From Bradyrhizobium rifense (GTDB taxonomy: Bacteria > Pseudomonadota > Alphaproteobacteria > Rhizobiales > Xanthobacteraceae): a stretch of 64,000 nt of DNA. Below the pieces are notes generated by a model, which did not search any database, had not been told where the DNA came from, and worked only from the letters and a program-made list of their open reading frames with translations. The stretch lies in contig NZ_VSSS01000041.1 in assembly GCF_008123425.1 (NCBI RefSeq), positions 169,001 to 233,000 on the forward strand. Reading direction: 5' to 3'. The position numbers and the translations under genes were made by a program. Below, in pieces: positions 18,138 through 26,900 of the stretch (position 1 is its first letter; the number at the start of each line of letters is the position of its first letter).

Positions 18138-18878
18138 TCAAAATTTCAGCTTCTTGAAGATTGCTTCTGGCAGTGTCTTGATGACAAGCATCACGAGGCG
18201 CCATTTCTCGCTGACATAAATGACGTCGCGCTGCTTCTGCACGGCGTCGAGGATCGCGTTGCCCGCGATCTGCGGCTCGACGGTGAGCGGGCCGATCAGT
18301 TTTATGCCCTCAGTCATCTTGGTGCGGACGAAGCCGGGTTTCACGGTGATGACATGAACGCCGCCGCGGCTGGCGCGGGCGCGAAGGCCTGACAGGAACG
18401 CCGAGAATCCCGCCTTGGCCGACCCGTAAACATAGTTCGAGGCCCGCCCGCGATCGCCTGCAACCGACGAGACGCCGACGATCGTGCCGTTGCCGCGCGC
18501 CAGAAATTTCTCCGTGAACAGGCCGAGGATCAACGCGGGCCCCTCGTAGTTCGAGCGCATGATAGTTGCCGCGTGATCTAAGTCGTTTTGCGCATTCTCC
18601 TGCACGCCGAGCAATCCGACGATAGAGATGACGACATCCGGCAACGACGGCAGCGAGCCGACGAAGCTTTGGAATGACGCAGTGTCGAGCGCGTTAAATG
18701 CCCAAATCTTCGCCTCGATGTTATAGCGGGCTTGGAGATCGGCCGCATCGGGCTCGAGCACCGCAACGTCACGGCCTGCAAGGCCGACGTCATATCCCGC
18801 CTTGGCGAAGGCGCGTGCGGTGGCGCGGCCGATATCGGACGAGCCTCCCAGCACCAGAACGGTCTTGCGCGAAGTCAC
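18138..18878 (-). CDS. Short-chain dehydrogenase/reductase, DprE2-like
   Basis: The 246-residue SDR has an N-terminal NAD(P) motif VLVLGGSSDIGRATA (TGxxxGxG type, with GGSSDIG), a catalytic serine in GVSSVAGDRG, and Y-x3-K as YGSAK. The start ATG overlaps the stop of the upstream FAD gene (ATGA, 18875-18878), so the two are translationally coupled. This pairing matches DprE1/DprE2, which epimerise a polyprenyl-phospho-ribose to arabinose in two steps. DprE2 would be the NAD(P)H-dependent reductase step. Confidence 0.8.
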   Translation of the reverse strand: MTSRKTVLVLGGSSDIGRATARAFAKAGYDVGLAGRDVAVLEPDAADLQARYNIEAKIWAFNALDTASFQSFVGSLPSLPDVVISIVGLLGVQENAQNDLDHAATIMRSNYEGPALILGLFTEKFLARGNGTIVGVSSVAGDRGRASNYVYGSAKAGFSAFLSGLRARASRGGVHVITVKPGFVRTKMTEGIKLIGPLTVEPQIAGNAILDAVQKQRDVIYVSEKWRLVMLVIKTLPEAIFKKLKF

Positions 18879-20212
18879 GGCTGAACCTCATCGAACAGAC
18901 GCTGTGAAAGTCTTGAACGGATCTTCCCCTCGGGATCGAGGGTTTGACGAATCGCGTTGAAGCGCGGCAGGTCGGGATAGCCGGCCTCGAACGTCGCGCG
19001 CGACTGGCGCGCGTCTTTGGCGAGGTAAAGCCGCCCGCCGGCGGCAACGACCAGCCGATCAATCTCATCGAGAAAGGACAGGATGTCGCCGCGCAGAGGA
19101 AAATCCAGCGCGAGCGTATAGCCGGGCAGCGGAAACGACAGAAGCCCCTCACCCTGGCCGAGCTTCTTCAGCACCGCAAGGAACGAGGCATCGCCGCGTC
19201 GTGTGATGCGTTCGAGGATATCGCCGAGCACTTCGCGTGCACCGTGCCCGGGGATCACGCATTGATGCTGGAGGAAGCCGCGCCGTCCGTAGATGCGATT
19301 CCATCCGCCAATGGTGTCAAGCGGAAAAAAATAAGGATACAGCGAGACCACATGGTCGCCGCCGGCGCGCCGAGCACCTTTGCGGTAATAGAGCTCGTTG
19401 AAGGCGCGAATGCTGTAGCGGTTCAACGTCATCGATGGGAAGTCGATAGGCACCGAGAACCCGGGAGCCTGGCCGGTCGGAAATTCATCGGTGTCGTCCG
19501 GCAGGTCGCCTCTGTTGGCGTGCTCGCCGAGGTAGATCAGCGAGCGGCCGAGTTCGCTGCCGCGCGCCGCGCAGTCGATCCACGCGACCGAATATGTAGC
19601 GGAATCGCCGGCATCGAGCGCGCGCATCGCGGCCGTCAGATCGGATGCGGAGATGATACGTTCGCGGATCCAGCCGGTCTCGACCGGTCGCAGCCGCATG
19701 CTCGCTTCAAGGATGACCCCGGTCAGCCCCATGCCGCCGACGGTCGCGGAGAAGACGTCTGAATGATCCTCGCGCGAGACTTCAATGGTTTCGCCCTGCC
19801 CGGTACGAAGAAGGATACGCTCTACATAGCGGCCGAAGCCGCCCTCGCAATGGTGGTTCTTGCCGTGCACGTCGGCCGCAATGGCGCCGCCGACGGAGAC
19901 GAAGCGGGTGCCTGGGACGACGAAGGGCAGGAAGCCGCGCGGACCGAAGGTCTCAATAAGATCCGACAGCAACACCCCGGCCTCGAGGCGAATACGTCCG
20001 GTCGCCGGATCGAACGACCTGATCCGGTCGAAACTTGTCATCGCGATGGTCGCCCTGGCGCCGATCGCGGCATCGCCATAAGCGCGACCGTTGCCCCGGG
20101 CGATGGCGCCGGCGGTCGCAGCAATGGCTTCTCCGACCGCCGCGAGCGAGCAGGGCCGCGAAATTTCGGTATCGATGACCGGGAAACGGCCCCAGCCGGT
20201 GACGAGAGTCAT
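18875..20212 (-). CDS. FAD-binding oxidoreductase, DprE1-like
   Basis: The 445-residue protein has the FAD-binding PCMH-type N-terminal half with GNGRAYGDAAIG and VPGTRFVSVGGAIAADVHG followed by KNHHCEGGFG. The last is the DprE1 signature, in which the histidine carries the flavin in mycobacterial enzymes. The C-terminal half is a substrate-binding domain with a conserved YPYFFPLD. The start at 20212 has AGGAG upstream. It is the first gene of a two-gene operon with the SDR. The substrate (polyprenyl-phosphoryl ribose) is inferred from the pairing; the prenyl-phosphate ribosyltransferase (UbiA-like) normally associated with it is not in this window. Confidence 0.82.
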   Translation of the reverse strand: MTLVTGWGRFPVIDTEISRPCSLAAVGEAIAATAGAIARGNGRAYGDAAIGARATIAMTSFDRIRSFDPATGRIRLEAGVLLSDLIETFGPRGFLPFVVPGTRFVSVGGAIAADVHGKNHHCEGGFGRYVERILLRTGQGETIEVSREDHSDVFSATVGGMGLTGVILEASMRLRPVETGWIRERIISASDLTAAMRALDAGDSATYSVAWIDCAARGSELGRSLIYLGEHANRGDLPDDTDEFPTGQAPGFSVPIDFPSMTLNRYSIRAFNELYYRKGARRAGGDHVVSLYPYFFPLDTIGGWNRIYGRRGFLQHQCVIPGHGAREVLGDILERITRRGDASFLAVLKKLGQGEGLLSFPLPGYTLALDFPLRGDILSFLDEIDRLVVAAGGRLYLAKDARQSRATFEAGYPDLPRFNAIRQTLDPEGKIRSRLSQRLFDEVQP

Positions 20213-20663
20213 CTTTCAACTCCTGTGCAGGGCGAAAGCAGTCGTCTTGGAAGCTGGGAAGGCCGCAGAACGTTCCGTTAATCCGAAGGTCTAATAAAAA
20301 CATCGGCCTGCTTATTTATTGCACTCCCTGACCGCGCGGTAGGCTTTAGCGGTTTGCTTTCGAACCGACTTAAGTCAGCTAAGTCTCACTGCATGGTTCG
20401 GCGGCATTATTAATCAAATCGAGGCAAATTCCGCAATTGGGGCACGGTCATGGGATGCGTAGGTAGCCTTGTGCTTGGGGGAGTGTTCGCCGTACTTCCA
20501 ATCCGGCGAGCCCTCCCTCACTCACTAGGGCCGAAGCCCAAGTGTACGTTAAGTTAATAGGTTAGTTTCGTTCAGTTGCAAATATAATCACATTGCATTT
20601 TGCGTCGAGTTGATCCGGAAATCTCAAACGCCGGGGCTGGCAGCCGCAGCGAGCGAACGTAAT

Positions 20664-20692
20664 CGGGAGCCACGGCGCGGCCGTGGCTCCCG
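20664..20692. repeat. Perfect 13-bp inverted repeat with 3-base loop
   Basis: CGGGAGCCACGGC - GCG - GCCGTGGCTCCCG. No T-run follows on either strand, so it is not a standard terminator. It lies in the 755-bp gap between the DprE1-like gene and the small gene at 20968, otherwise without a gene. It could be a transcript hairpin or a protein site. Confidence 0.7.
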
Positions 20693-20804
20693 TCATCGAT
20701 CGTCTTGGAATGGAGGGAATCACGCGGCCGACGCCAACGTTTTTGACTTCCAGGCCATCCGACGCCATCGCATCCTGCCCGGCGCTCCGGGCTCCGGAAG
20801 GAAC

Positions 20805-21151
20805 CGTGTTCGATGCCGCGGTAATCGATCTCGCGAACTAAGCTTGATCTCGCGGCGCGTAGTTAATTCCAGAACCTGATCCCTTGAGCTGTCTTTGGCA
20901 CTCCGTTTGCTCAGTCAGGGCCTAAGGTTGCCCCCAAATGGGCGGCTGTTTCAGGTTGAGGCAAACGATGCAAGAAGTGTCCCGTTCCGGTATCACGGCG
21001 GAGCTGCAGCTCAGCGCGCTCATCTCCGATCTATGGTGGCGCGTTGATCTTATGAATTCCGATATCCTCGAAGAGGAAGCCAAAGCAGGCGTGTTTGACG
21101 TGCGGCAACCAACCTATCCGCTTCTCGCGCTAAATCTTCGCGAGCGACGCG
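20805..21151 (+). repeat. Direct repeat copy A (~345 bp), flanking the NRPS/PKS region
   Basis: This segment matches 37713-38054 in the same orientation over its whole length with scattered changes. It covers ~160 bp of upstream DNA and the first ~60 codons of the small gene starting at 20968. Similarity ends abruptly after the codons for LNLR.RR in both copies. Confidence 0.85.
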
Positions 21152-21216
21152 ACAACCTCTTATCGACGATCTATGCTCTTGAGGAGCGTGCGAAGGCTGC
21201 GCAAGTGGCGGCGTAA
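20968..21216 (+). CDS. Small conserved-type hypothetical protein (82 aa)
   Basis: ATG 20968 is preferred because the upstream ATG (20938) is not kept in the second repeat copy, and a GAGG lies eight bases before it. The product is helical, with WWRVDLMNSDILEEEAKAG, then FDVRQPTYPLLALNLRERR and a basic/Ala tail. No domain is recognised. A broken copy lies at 37867-38054, so this copy may be the functional one. Confidence 0.6.
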   Translation: MQEVSRSGITAELQLSALISDLWWRVDLMNSDILEEEAKAGVFDVRQPTYPLLALNLRERRDNLLSTIYALEERAKAAQVAA

Positions 21217-21547
21217 ACATTTACCGAGAGCGAAGTTTTCTAGCGTTGGAGATCACCGATGTCGAACGCGCCTAGACTATACTTTTCGCCCGCCAGTCAG
21301 CCGGCGACAGGTGCGGGAGCTGTCGCGACGTCTTCCATTGTTCGATCGTGAGAGCTTGAACAAGTTGATCCTTACCGGGTTTCAATCCGCGCTGTTCCAG
21401 CGCGCGAAGGAGTTCGACAAGAACTAGAGGATGACGTTGATTAAACCCGGTGGAATTCGAACAGCACAGTCTTTGCTTGTTGCGGATTCGGCCGACGAAT
21501 TTTTGAAAGCGGGCTTGTGTACGATGTTGCGCCAAGGCCCCGCTGGC

Positions 21548-21736
21548 TCACAAGTTTGGTGGCGCTTTCTTTTCGGTGCGGTCCCTGAAGGTCTGCACTC
21601 CTTTGCCTTGCAGGAATGCGAGCCCATAGACTTGCTCGTCAGCCCACCATGGGCACCAATAGGGCTTGCCCGACTTGCCCCGGTTATAGCCCGATCGCCA
21701 GCTCAGCGTCTGCCGCCAACCCCATTTCTGATTCAT
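21548..21736 (-). CDS. Possible small Trp-rich protein (62 aa)
   Basis: The leftward frame encodes a distinctive Trp/aromatic-rich peptide (GKPYWCPWWADEQVYGLAF) that looks more protein-like than the opposite frame. No clear ribosome-binding site is seen before ATG 21736. The remaining bases of 21217-22067 hold nothing else I can support. Confidence 0.35.
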   Translation of the reverse strand: MNQKWGWRQTLSWRSGYNRGKSGKPYWCPWWADEQVYGLAFLQGKGVQTFRDRTEKKAPPNL

Positions 21737-22067
21737 TGGCTCACGGCCTGTGTGGACAATCGAGAATCAAATGCGAATGCCTCAGTTGGAGGCCTCTTTG
21801 ATTTTAGATACTGAGAATGAACGTGTAAGCGAGAATAGTCGAAGAGGCCCAATACAAACGTGGCGTTCTGAAGACGAGGGCTGCGGTCAAGTTGTACCTT
21901 CATCTTTGCAAATCATCTGAATCCTACGCTATCGGTTAGCGTCGGCAAGCAACCCCAAAAGGAGCAAAGCGCTGACGTCGCTCAACTTCTCATAACTCAT
22001 GCTGGTAAACCGTTTCGAGAAACGACAAATGCGACGCGAGCGAGCGCCAAAGGGGAAAATAAGCGGT

Positions 22068-22139
22068 GCCGATTGAGAGGAATTGAACCTCCGACCTCCG
22101 TCATACGGGGACGGCGCTCTACCACTGAGCTAAACCGGC
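22068..22139 (-). tRNA. Second degenerate tRNA-Thr-like gene (anticodon CGT)
   Basis: Read leftward, the acceptor is GCCGGTT/AATCGGC (one G-T pair), the D-loop AGTGGTA is canonical, and the anticodon arm is CCGTC/GACGG. The loop CCCGTAT gives anticodon CGT but has C instead of the invariant T before the anticodon. The T-loop is TTCAATT, and the same extra base is present between T-stem and acceptor as in the copy at 16230-16305. The 3' end continues ACC, without a complete CCA. Confidence 0.55.
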
Positions 22140-22150
22140 TTTGAATATTT

Positions 22151-22294
22151 TCAGCGCAACGCTCGCGCGGGCACGTTTCGAGCGCAAGCAGTTTCAAGAC
22201 GACGCTGCATGATAGCGATCGTCGCGAGGCGTTCTTCGATCGCCTCAATTGACAGAAAATGGCAAGCACTGCGTGTTTGGGCTGAGTTGCTCAT
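22151..22294 (-). CDS. Tiny helical hypothetical protein (47 aa)
   Basis: ATG 22294 is preceded by GAGGAAAGCT, a good ribosome-binding site. The peptide starts MSNSAQTRSACHFLSIEAIE and continues with a basic amphipathic helix rich in Arg, Leu, Thr and Glu. The TGA stop is at 22151-22153, 12 bp before the tRNA-like gene. The family is unknown. Confidence 0.55.
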   Translation of the reverse strand: MSNSAQTRSACHFLSIEAIEERLATIAIMQRRLETACARNVPARALR

Positions 22295-22727
22295 AGCTTT
22301 CCTCGCAAGAGATTAATAAATTGGGGCGCATAATCGCTGATGGTGCGAAGGCCGCAGCAAGGGCTGCTGGTGCCCGAATTGCCAAAAAACCCGGGTGAAA
22401 ACGATCCAAGTGAAATACGTGCCAGCCCCGGTGAGCAGCAATTTACAGCGGCTCTGCCGAAGCACAATGTCATCAAAGTCAGACTTTGGAATCGTATTTA
22501 ATGCGGTGCCCGTGAGGGAAGGCCCGCCTGGGCTGGCTTGCTGGCAGGCCTTCAACCTCGGAGCCAGGGCCGCGTATGTCTCCCCGCCGGCACGGCTGCC
22601 TTGAGCGGGTTCATTTCGGGTGAGTTCTAAGCGATAGTATCAGATTCATGCCGCTAGCAAAAAATTGCGCACTTGAATTGCGGGTACGCAGAACAGATGC
22701 ATTCGTTGTAACTTGCGAGCAAGGGCC

Positions 22728-23876
22728 ATGACGCGGCGATATGTCTGCCGGCTGGCGGTGATTGCGGCGGCGATCATCCTGGGTGACGAGGGAGGCATAG
22801 CGATGAGCGAGCAAAGACGTGACGCGGCCGGCATGTCGTCAGGGCCACGCGGGGATCACGTCCGCGCCTTCTACTCGGGCCACAGTCTCAGCGAGGGAGT
22901 TCCGGAGGTTGTCGCGCAGATTGCGGGCTCACTGGGCCATCGACTGGATTTCGAGACGCAGGTCCTGGGTTATTCGCTGCTGCGCCAGCGCACCAAAGGG
23001 GAGGTGCCGTCGGCTTCCGACTGGCCAGGCTATCGTTCCGGTCAGAACCGCGAAGGCGCCGGCCTAGATGTCGCCGAAGAGTTGCGCCAACCCCGGCGGC
23101 TGGCACCCGGCGACACCTATGATGTCCTCGTCGTCACCGAGCGTCATGACTTGCCCGCCATCGCGCGTAGGGAGCGCACCGCTTTCTATCTGACCGACAT
23201 CGCGAAACACCTTCTGGCAGGCAATCCCGACGCGGAGGTATTCCTCTATCATTCCTGGCTTCCCGTGAATCCCGACGCGCCGTGGCCCTGGATCGACTAC
23301 GAGCGGGCGGTCTCGCCGATGTGGGAATGCATCGCCAGCCGCGCGAACCTCGACCTGCCAGCGCGCGGCGATGCGCCGCGTGTTCGCGTGCTGCCCGGTG
23401 GCAGTGCGCTCGCCGAGCTGGCTGCCGCGCTGTGGGACGGCAGCGTGCCGGGCGTTGCGAGCGATTCGCCAGCTGCGCGCGTGCGCCTGCTGTTTTCCGA
23501 CAATGTGCATATGAGCGATTTCGGCCGCTACTTCATCGCGCTGGTGAACTACGCGGTCCTGTTCGGCAGCTCTCCGGAGGGCGCGGCAATCCCGGCAGGA
23601 TTATCGCCGGCGACGGGCCGGCACCTGCAAGCGCTGGCATGGCAATTTGCCATCTCCTACGGCCAGCGGGCGGATGCCGTCGCGGGCCGAGATATGGCGG
23701 CTTGCCGGCTTCTGATGCAGAAGGACGTCTGTCCCGCCTATGCAGCCTTTCGGCATGGCAACGGTGCGCCGGCTCTCGCCACGCTCAAGCGCTTGGTCAA
23801 AACCTATTCCTGCCGGCGCGACTACGCCAATGCGGGTGATCGCGAAAATCCGTTTGCTTCGCCCGAGAAACAATGA
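22728..23876 (+). CDS. SGNH/GDSL-like hydrolase, exported
   Basis: From ATG 22728 (AAGGG upstream) the protein has ~382 residues with an N-terminal hydrophobic signal-like segment (CRLAVIAAAIILG). SGNH features are AFYSGHSLSEG with the candidate nucleophile Ser in block I, an internal DVLVVTERHDL strand, and FSDNVHMSDFGRY with the Asp-x-x-His pair of block V. The tail has Cys residues that could form disulfides. It lies 27 bp from the end of the convergent PKS and may process or tailor its product or an envelope glycan; this is inference. An upstream TTG (22713) is possible. Confidence 0.65.
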   Translation: MTRRYVCRLAVIAAAIILGDEGGIAMSEQRRDAAGMSSGPRGDHVRAFYSGHSLSEGVPEVVAQIAGSLGHRLDFETQVLGYSLLRQRTKGEVPSASDWPGYRSGQNREGAGLDVAEELRQPRRLAPGDTYDVLVVTERHDLPAIARRERTAFYLTDIAKHLLAGNPDAEVFLYHSWLPVNPDAPWPWIDYERAVSPMWECIASRANLDLPARGDAPRVRVLPGGSALAELAAALWDGSVPGVASDSPAARVRLLFSDNVHMSDFGRYFIALVNYAVLFGSSPEGAAIPAGLSPATGRHLQALAWQFAISYGQRADAVAGRDMAACRLLMQKDVCPAYAAFRHGNGAPALATLKRLVKTYSCRRDYANAGDRENPFASPEKQ

Positions 23877-23903
23877 AGGTTTTGGGCGCGGGCCGTCGGC
23901 GGG

Positions 23904-26900
23904 TTAGACGCGCGTGCGCTCGTTCCGTGCAGACTGGCAAGGTGTCCGCGAGTCTGCCTTGTCGAGAGCCGCATTCAATGGACCCATCAATACCTTCGCA
24001 TTGGCTCCAAGCAACAGCGTGTCATGATTGCCGGGAATCATGACCGTGTTCAATCCGCCCATGATCACGCTGTCCCACCCATAGTAGGGCCCTCCGCCGC
24101 CATAGATGTAAGGGACACTCTCGGCCCGGAAGAGAATCGCTTTTCCCTGCCACGGCTGAGGTCGGTAGCACGCGGCGGCCTGGCCGAAATTATCAGTGAG
24201 CTGGCGATCCCGCAGCGCGTGCGGCACGGGCTTGTTTCCGCGGACGTACATCTTGATTTGCAACCGTTCGCGCGCCACATGGACGCGCTCGCGTCTTTTG
24301 CGGACGATCTCTTTGATGTAGCCGAGGCCCTCGTTGCGCAAACGGAGGAGCATCCGGTCCAGTGAAACTGTGCGCATCGGCATCTGAGGATGGAACGTGT
24401 CGAAGAACACGAGGAGCGGGACCTCTTCACCCAGGGCCGTCAGTTGTTGCGCCATCTCGAAAGCGACGACACCGCCACCCGAGTAGCCGGCCAGCAAATA
24501 GGGACCGTGTGGACGCAACGCGCGGATCTCCGCAATATAGGCCCGGGCCATGTCTTCGATCGACGTATGCGGGCTGCTCCTGCCATCGACACCACGGGCC
24601 TGCAGCGCGAAGAACGGCTGGTCATGGTGCAGTCCCCAGGAGAGGTCGCGGAAGTTAAGGACGTTACCCCCGGCGCCATGAACGCAAAACAATGGCGGCC
24701 GATCGCCGCCGCGCGCGATCTCGACTAATGATCGGGGCACCACCGGGAGCCTCGCGGAATGCATATCCGCTGCGAGCGGGAATTCGGCGGCTTCATGATC
24801 GATGGCCGCCGACGCGCCATGCGACGAAGGCAGGTCCTGGACCCTCACTTGCGGGAGTGCCCCGACACCATCCGCCGAAGGATCGATCGCGGCCAAGCCC
24901 TTGGCCTCTCGCAACAGCGCGGCGGTGGCAGCAATGGTCGGCGCCTGGAACAGCACGGAGAGAGGCAGTTCGACTCCATGCTCCTTGCGGATCCGGTTGA
25001 AGAGCCGCATCGCGATCAGCGACTGCCCGCCCAGTTCGAAAAAGTCATCGTCAATCGAGACCTGTTGAACGCCGAGCATGTCCTGCCAGATAGCCGCAAG
25101 ATCGCGCTCGATTGCATCGCGGGGGGCTCTGAGGCCGGCATCGCCACCGGGACGCACGAGGCCTGGTGTACCAATGGACCAATTCACCTCCTCCGCCGGT
25201 GTTCCGCGGCCGCCATGGTCCAGCCGGTCGAGCCAGAGGTCGAGGTCGAGGGTGGAGGCCGCGATTTGCGGCGAAACGTCGCAGCCGAGAATGCGATCCA
25301 GCGCTTCAAGACCTTCCGCAGTGGTCATGCCCTCGCGCAGGAAGCTTTCCTCGGCCGTCTCGGGACCATCCGGCCGCGCAGGCCTGGGCGAAGCCGGCGT
25401 GGCAGCAAACGCCTTGACCCGGCGCATGATGAACCGTTCGATCGAGACCAGTTCGTTGCCGTCTTCGTCGAGCAGGGTGACATCGAAGATTGCGCTTTTG
25501 CTGTCCGCGGCCTGCAGACGCACGTGACTGGAGAACGTTGCCGGCACCGGTCGCCTGACCAGCACGTGGCCATAAGAGAATGGAACGTAGAAATCATCAT
25601 GGCTTGCAAATCTCGGGATCAGCTTTTGGGCGGCACCGGTCGCCATGTCGAGCAGCGCCGGGTGCAGCGCATAGGTTGCGAGATCGGAGGCGAAGGCAGC
25701 CGGCAATGCGAGATCGATCAGCGCTTCGCCCTCGCCGAGATTGATCGCGCGGAGGTTGGCCCAGCGCGGGCCGAAATCCATGAAGTTCTGGACCAGCCGG
25801 CCGTTTATCACCTCGCCACGCTCGCGGCAGCGTTCGCGAATGGCTGACACGGATTGCCTCGGAACTGCTGGCGAGTCGACATAGGCGGCACGCGCCGTGA
25901 CGTATGGCTGCTCGTCGGACTCGCCATAAATCACGAGTCTATGGTCGCCTTCGCGATTCAACCTGATATTGATCGTGCGCGCCTCGCCAGACCCGACCGT
26001 GAAAGGCTGGAGGAAGATGAGGTCGCGAATGTCGATGGGCCGATCTTCGGGCCGGTAGGCAAGCGCCGCGCAAGCAAGCTCCAGGAAGCCCGTGCCCGGA
26101 ATGACCGCTTGGCCGTCCCTAACGATATGCTCGCCCAACGGCCAATGTGTTCTGGGATGCAGCACGGAACGAAACACTGTCTGCTCGACATCGTCGCGCA
26201 CGCAGTCGCCAAGGAGGGCGCCCGCGCTTGCGAGATCGCCAGCGGTCGTGCCGTGACGCTCGCGGACCAGGGTTGCGAGCATGCCCACCTCTTTCCAGGC
26301 ATTCCAATTGATGCTGACGGTGCGCGTCCGGCTGCCCCGAGCCGTGCGGCCCTTGGCCACCGCGTCAAGAACAGCGTTGGCCGCAGTATAGTCGACCTGT
26401 CCGGCCAGTCCGAGAATTGAGCTGACCGACGAGAAATTGACCAGGACATCCAGGTCGCCATCGCTGAACAGCGATTGCAGGACCAGGGCACCCTTGGCCT
26501 TGACCGAAAGCACGGCCGATCGAGTCTCGGGCGCGCGAAGCGCGATCAACTGATCTTTGAGCACGCCGGCGCAATGGAAGACACCGTTGATGCGGCCGAA
26601 GCGTCGCGTTGCCTCGGTCACCACATCGGCCATGGCGTCTCGGTCGGTAACGTCGGCGGCGGCCAGCATCACTTCGGCGCCAAGCGCCTGCAATGCCCGC
26701 ACTTTCTCGATTCTCCGCGACGTGCTGTCGTCTACGCCGTGGTCCTGGAGCCAGCGATCCCACGCGGATTCCTTGGGCATCGCCGACCTGCCGACGCACA
26801 CAAGGCGGGCCTTGGCGTGCAGCGCCAAATGCTGCATCAGTTCGAGACCTATGCCGCCCAGTCCGCCGGTGACGAGGTACACCCCGCCGGGCCGCAGCCA

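Noticed and set aside
21997..22269. 90-aa leftward open frame
   Set aside because: Runs through the tRNA-like gene (FSSVVERRPRMTEVGGS is a typical tRNA translation) and the tiny gene at 22151-22294 in another frame.
24759..25847. Rightward 362-aa open frame inside the PKS
   Set aside because: Antisense to ACP, DH and linker regions of the PKS; no domain.
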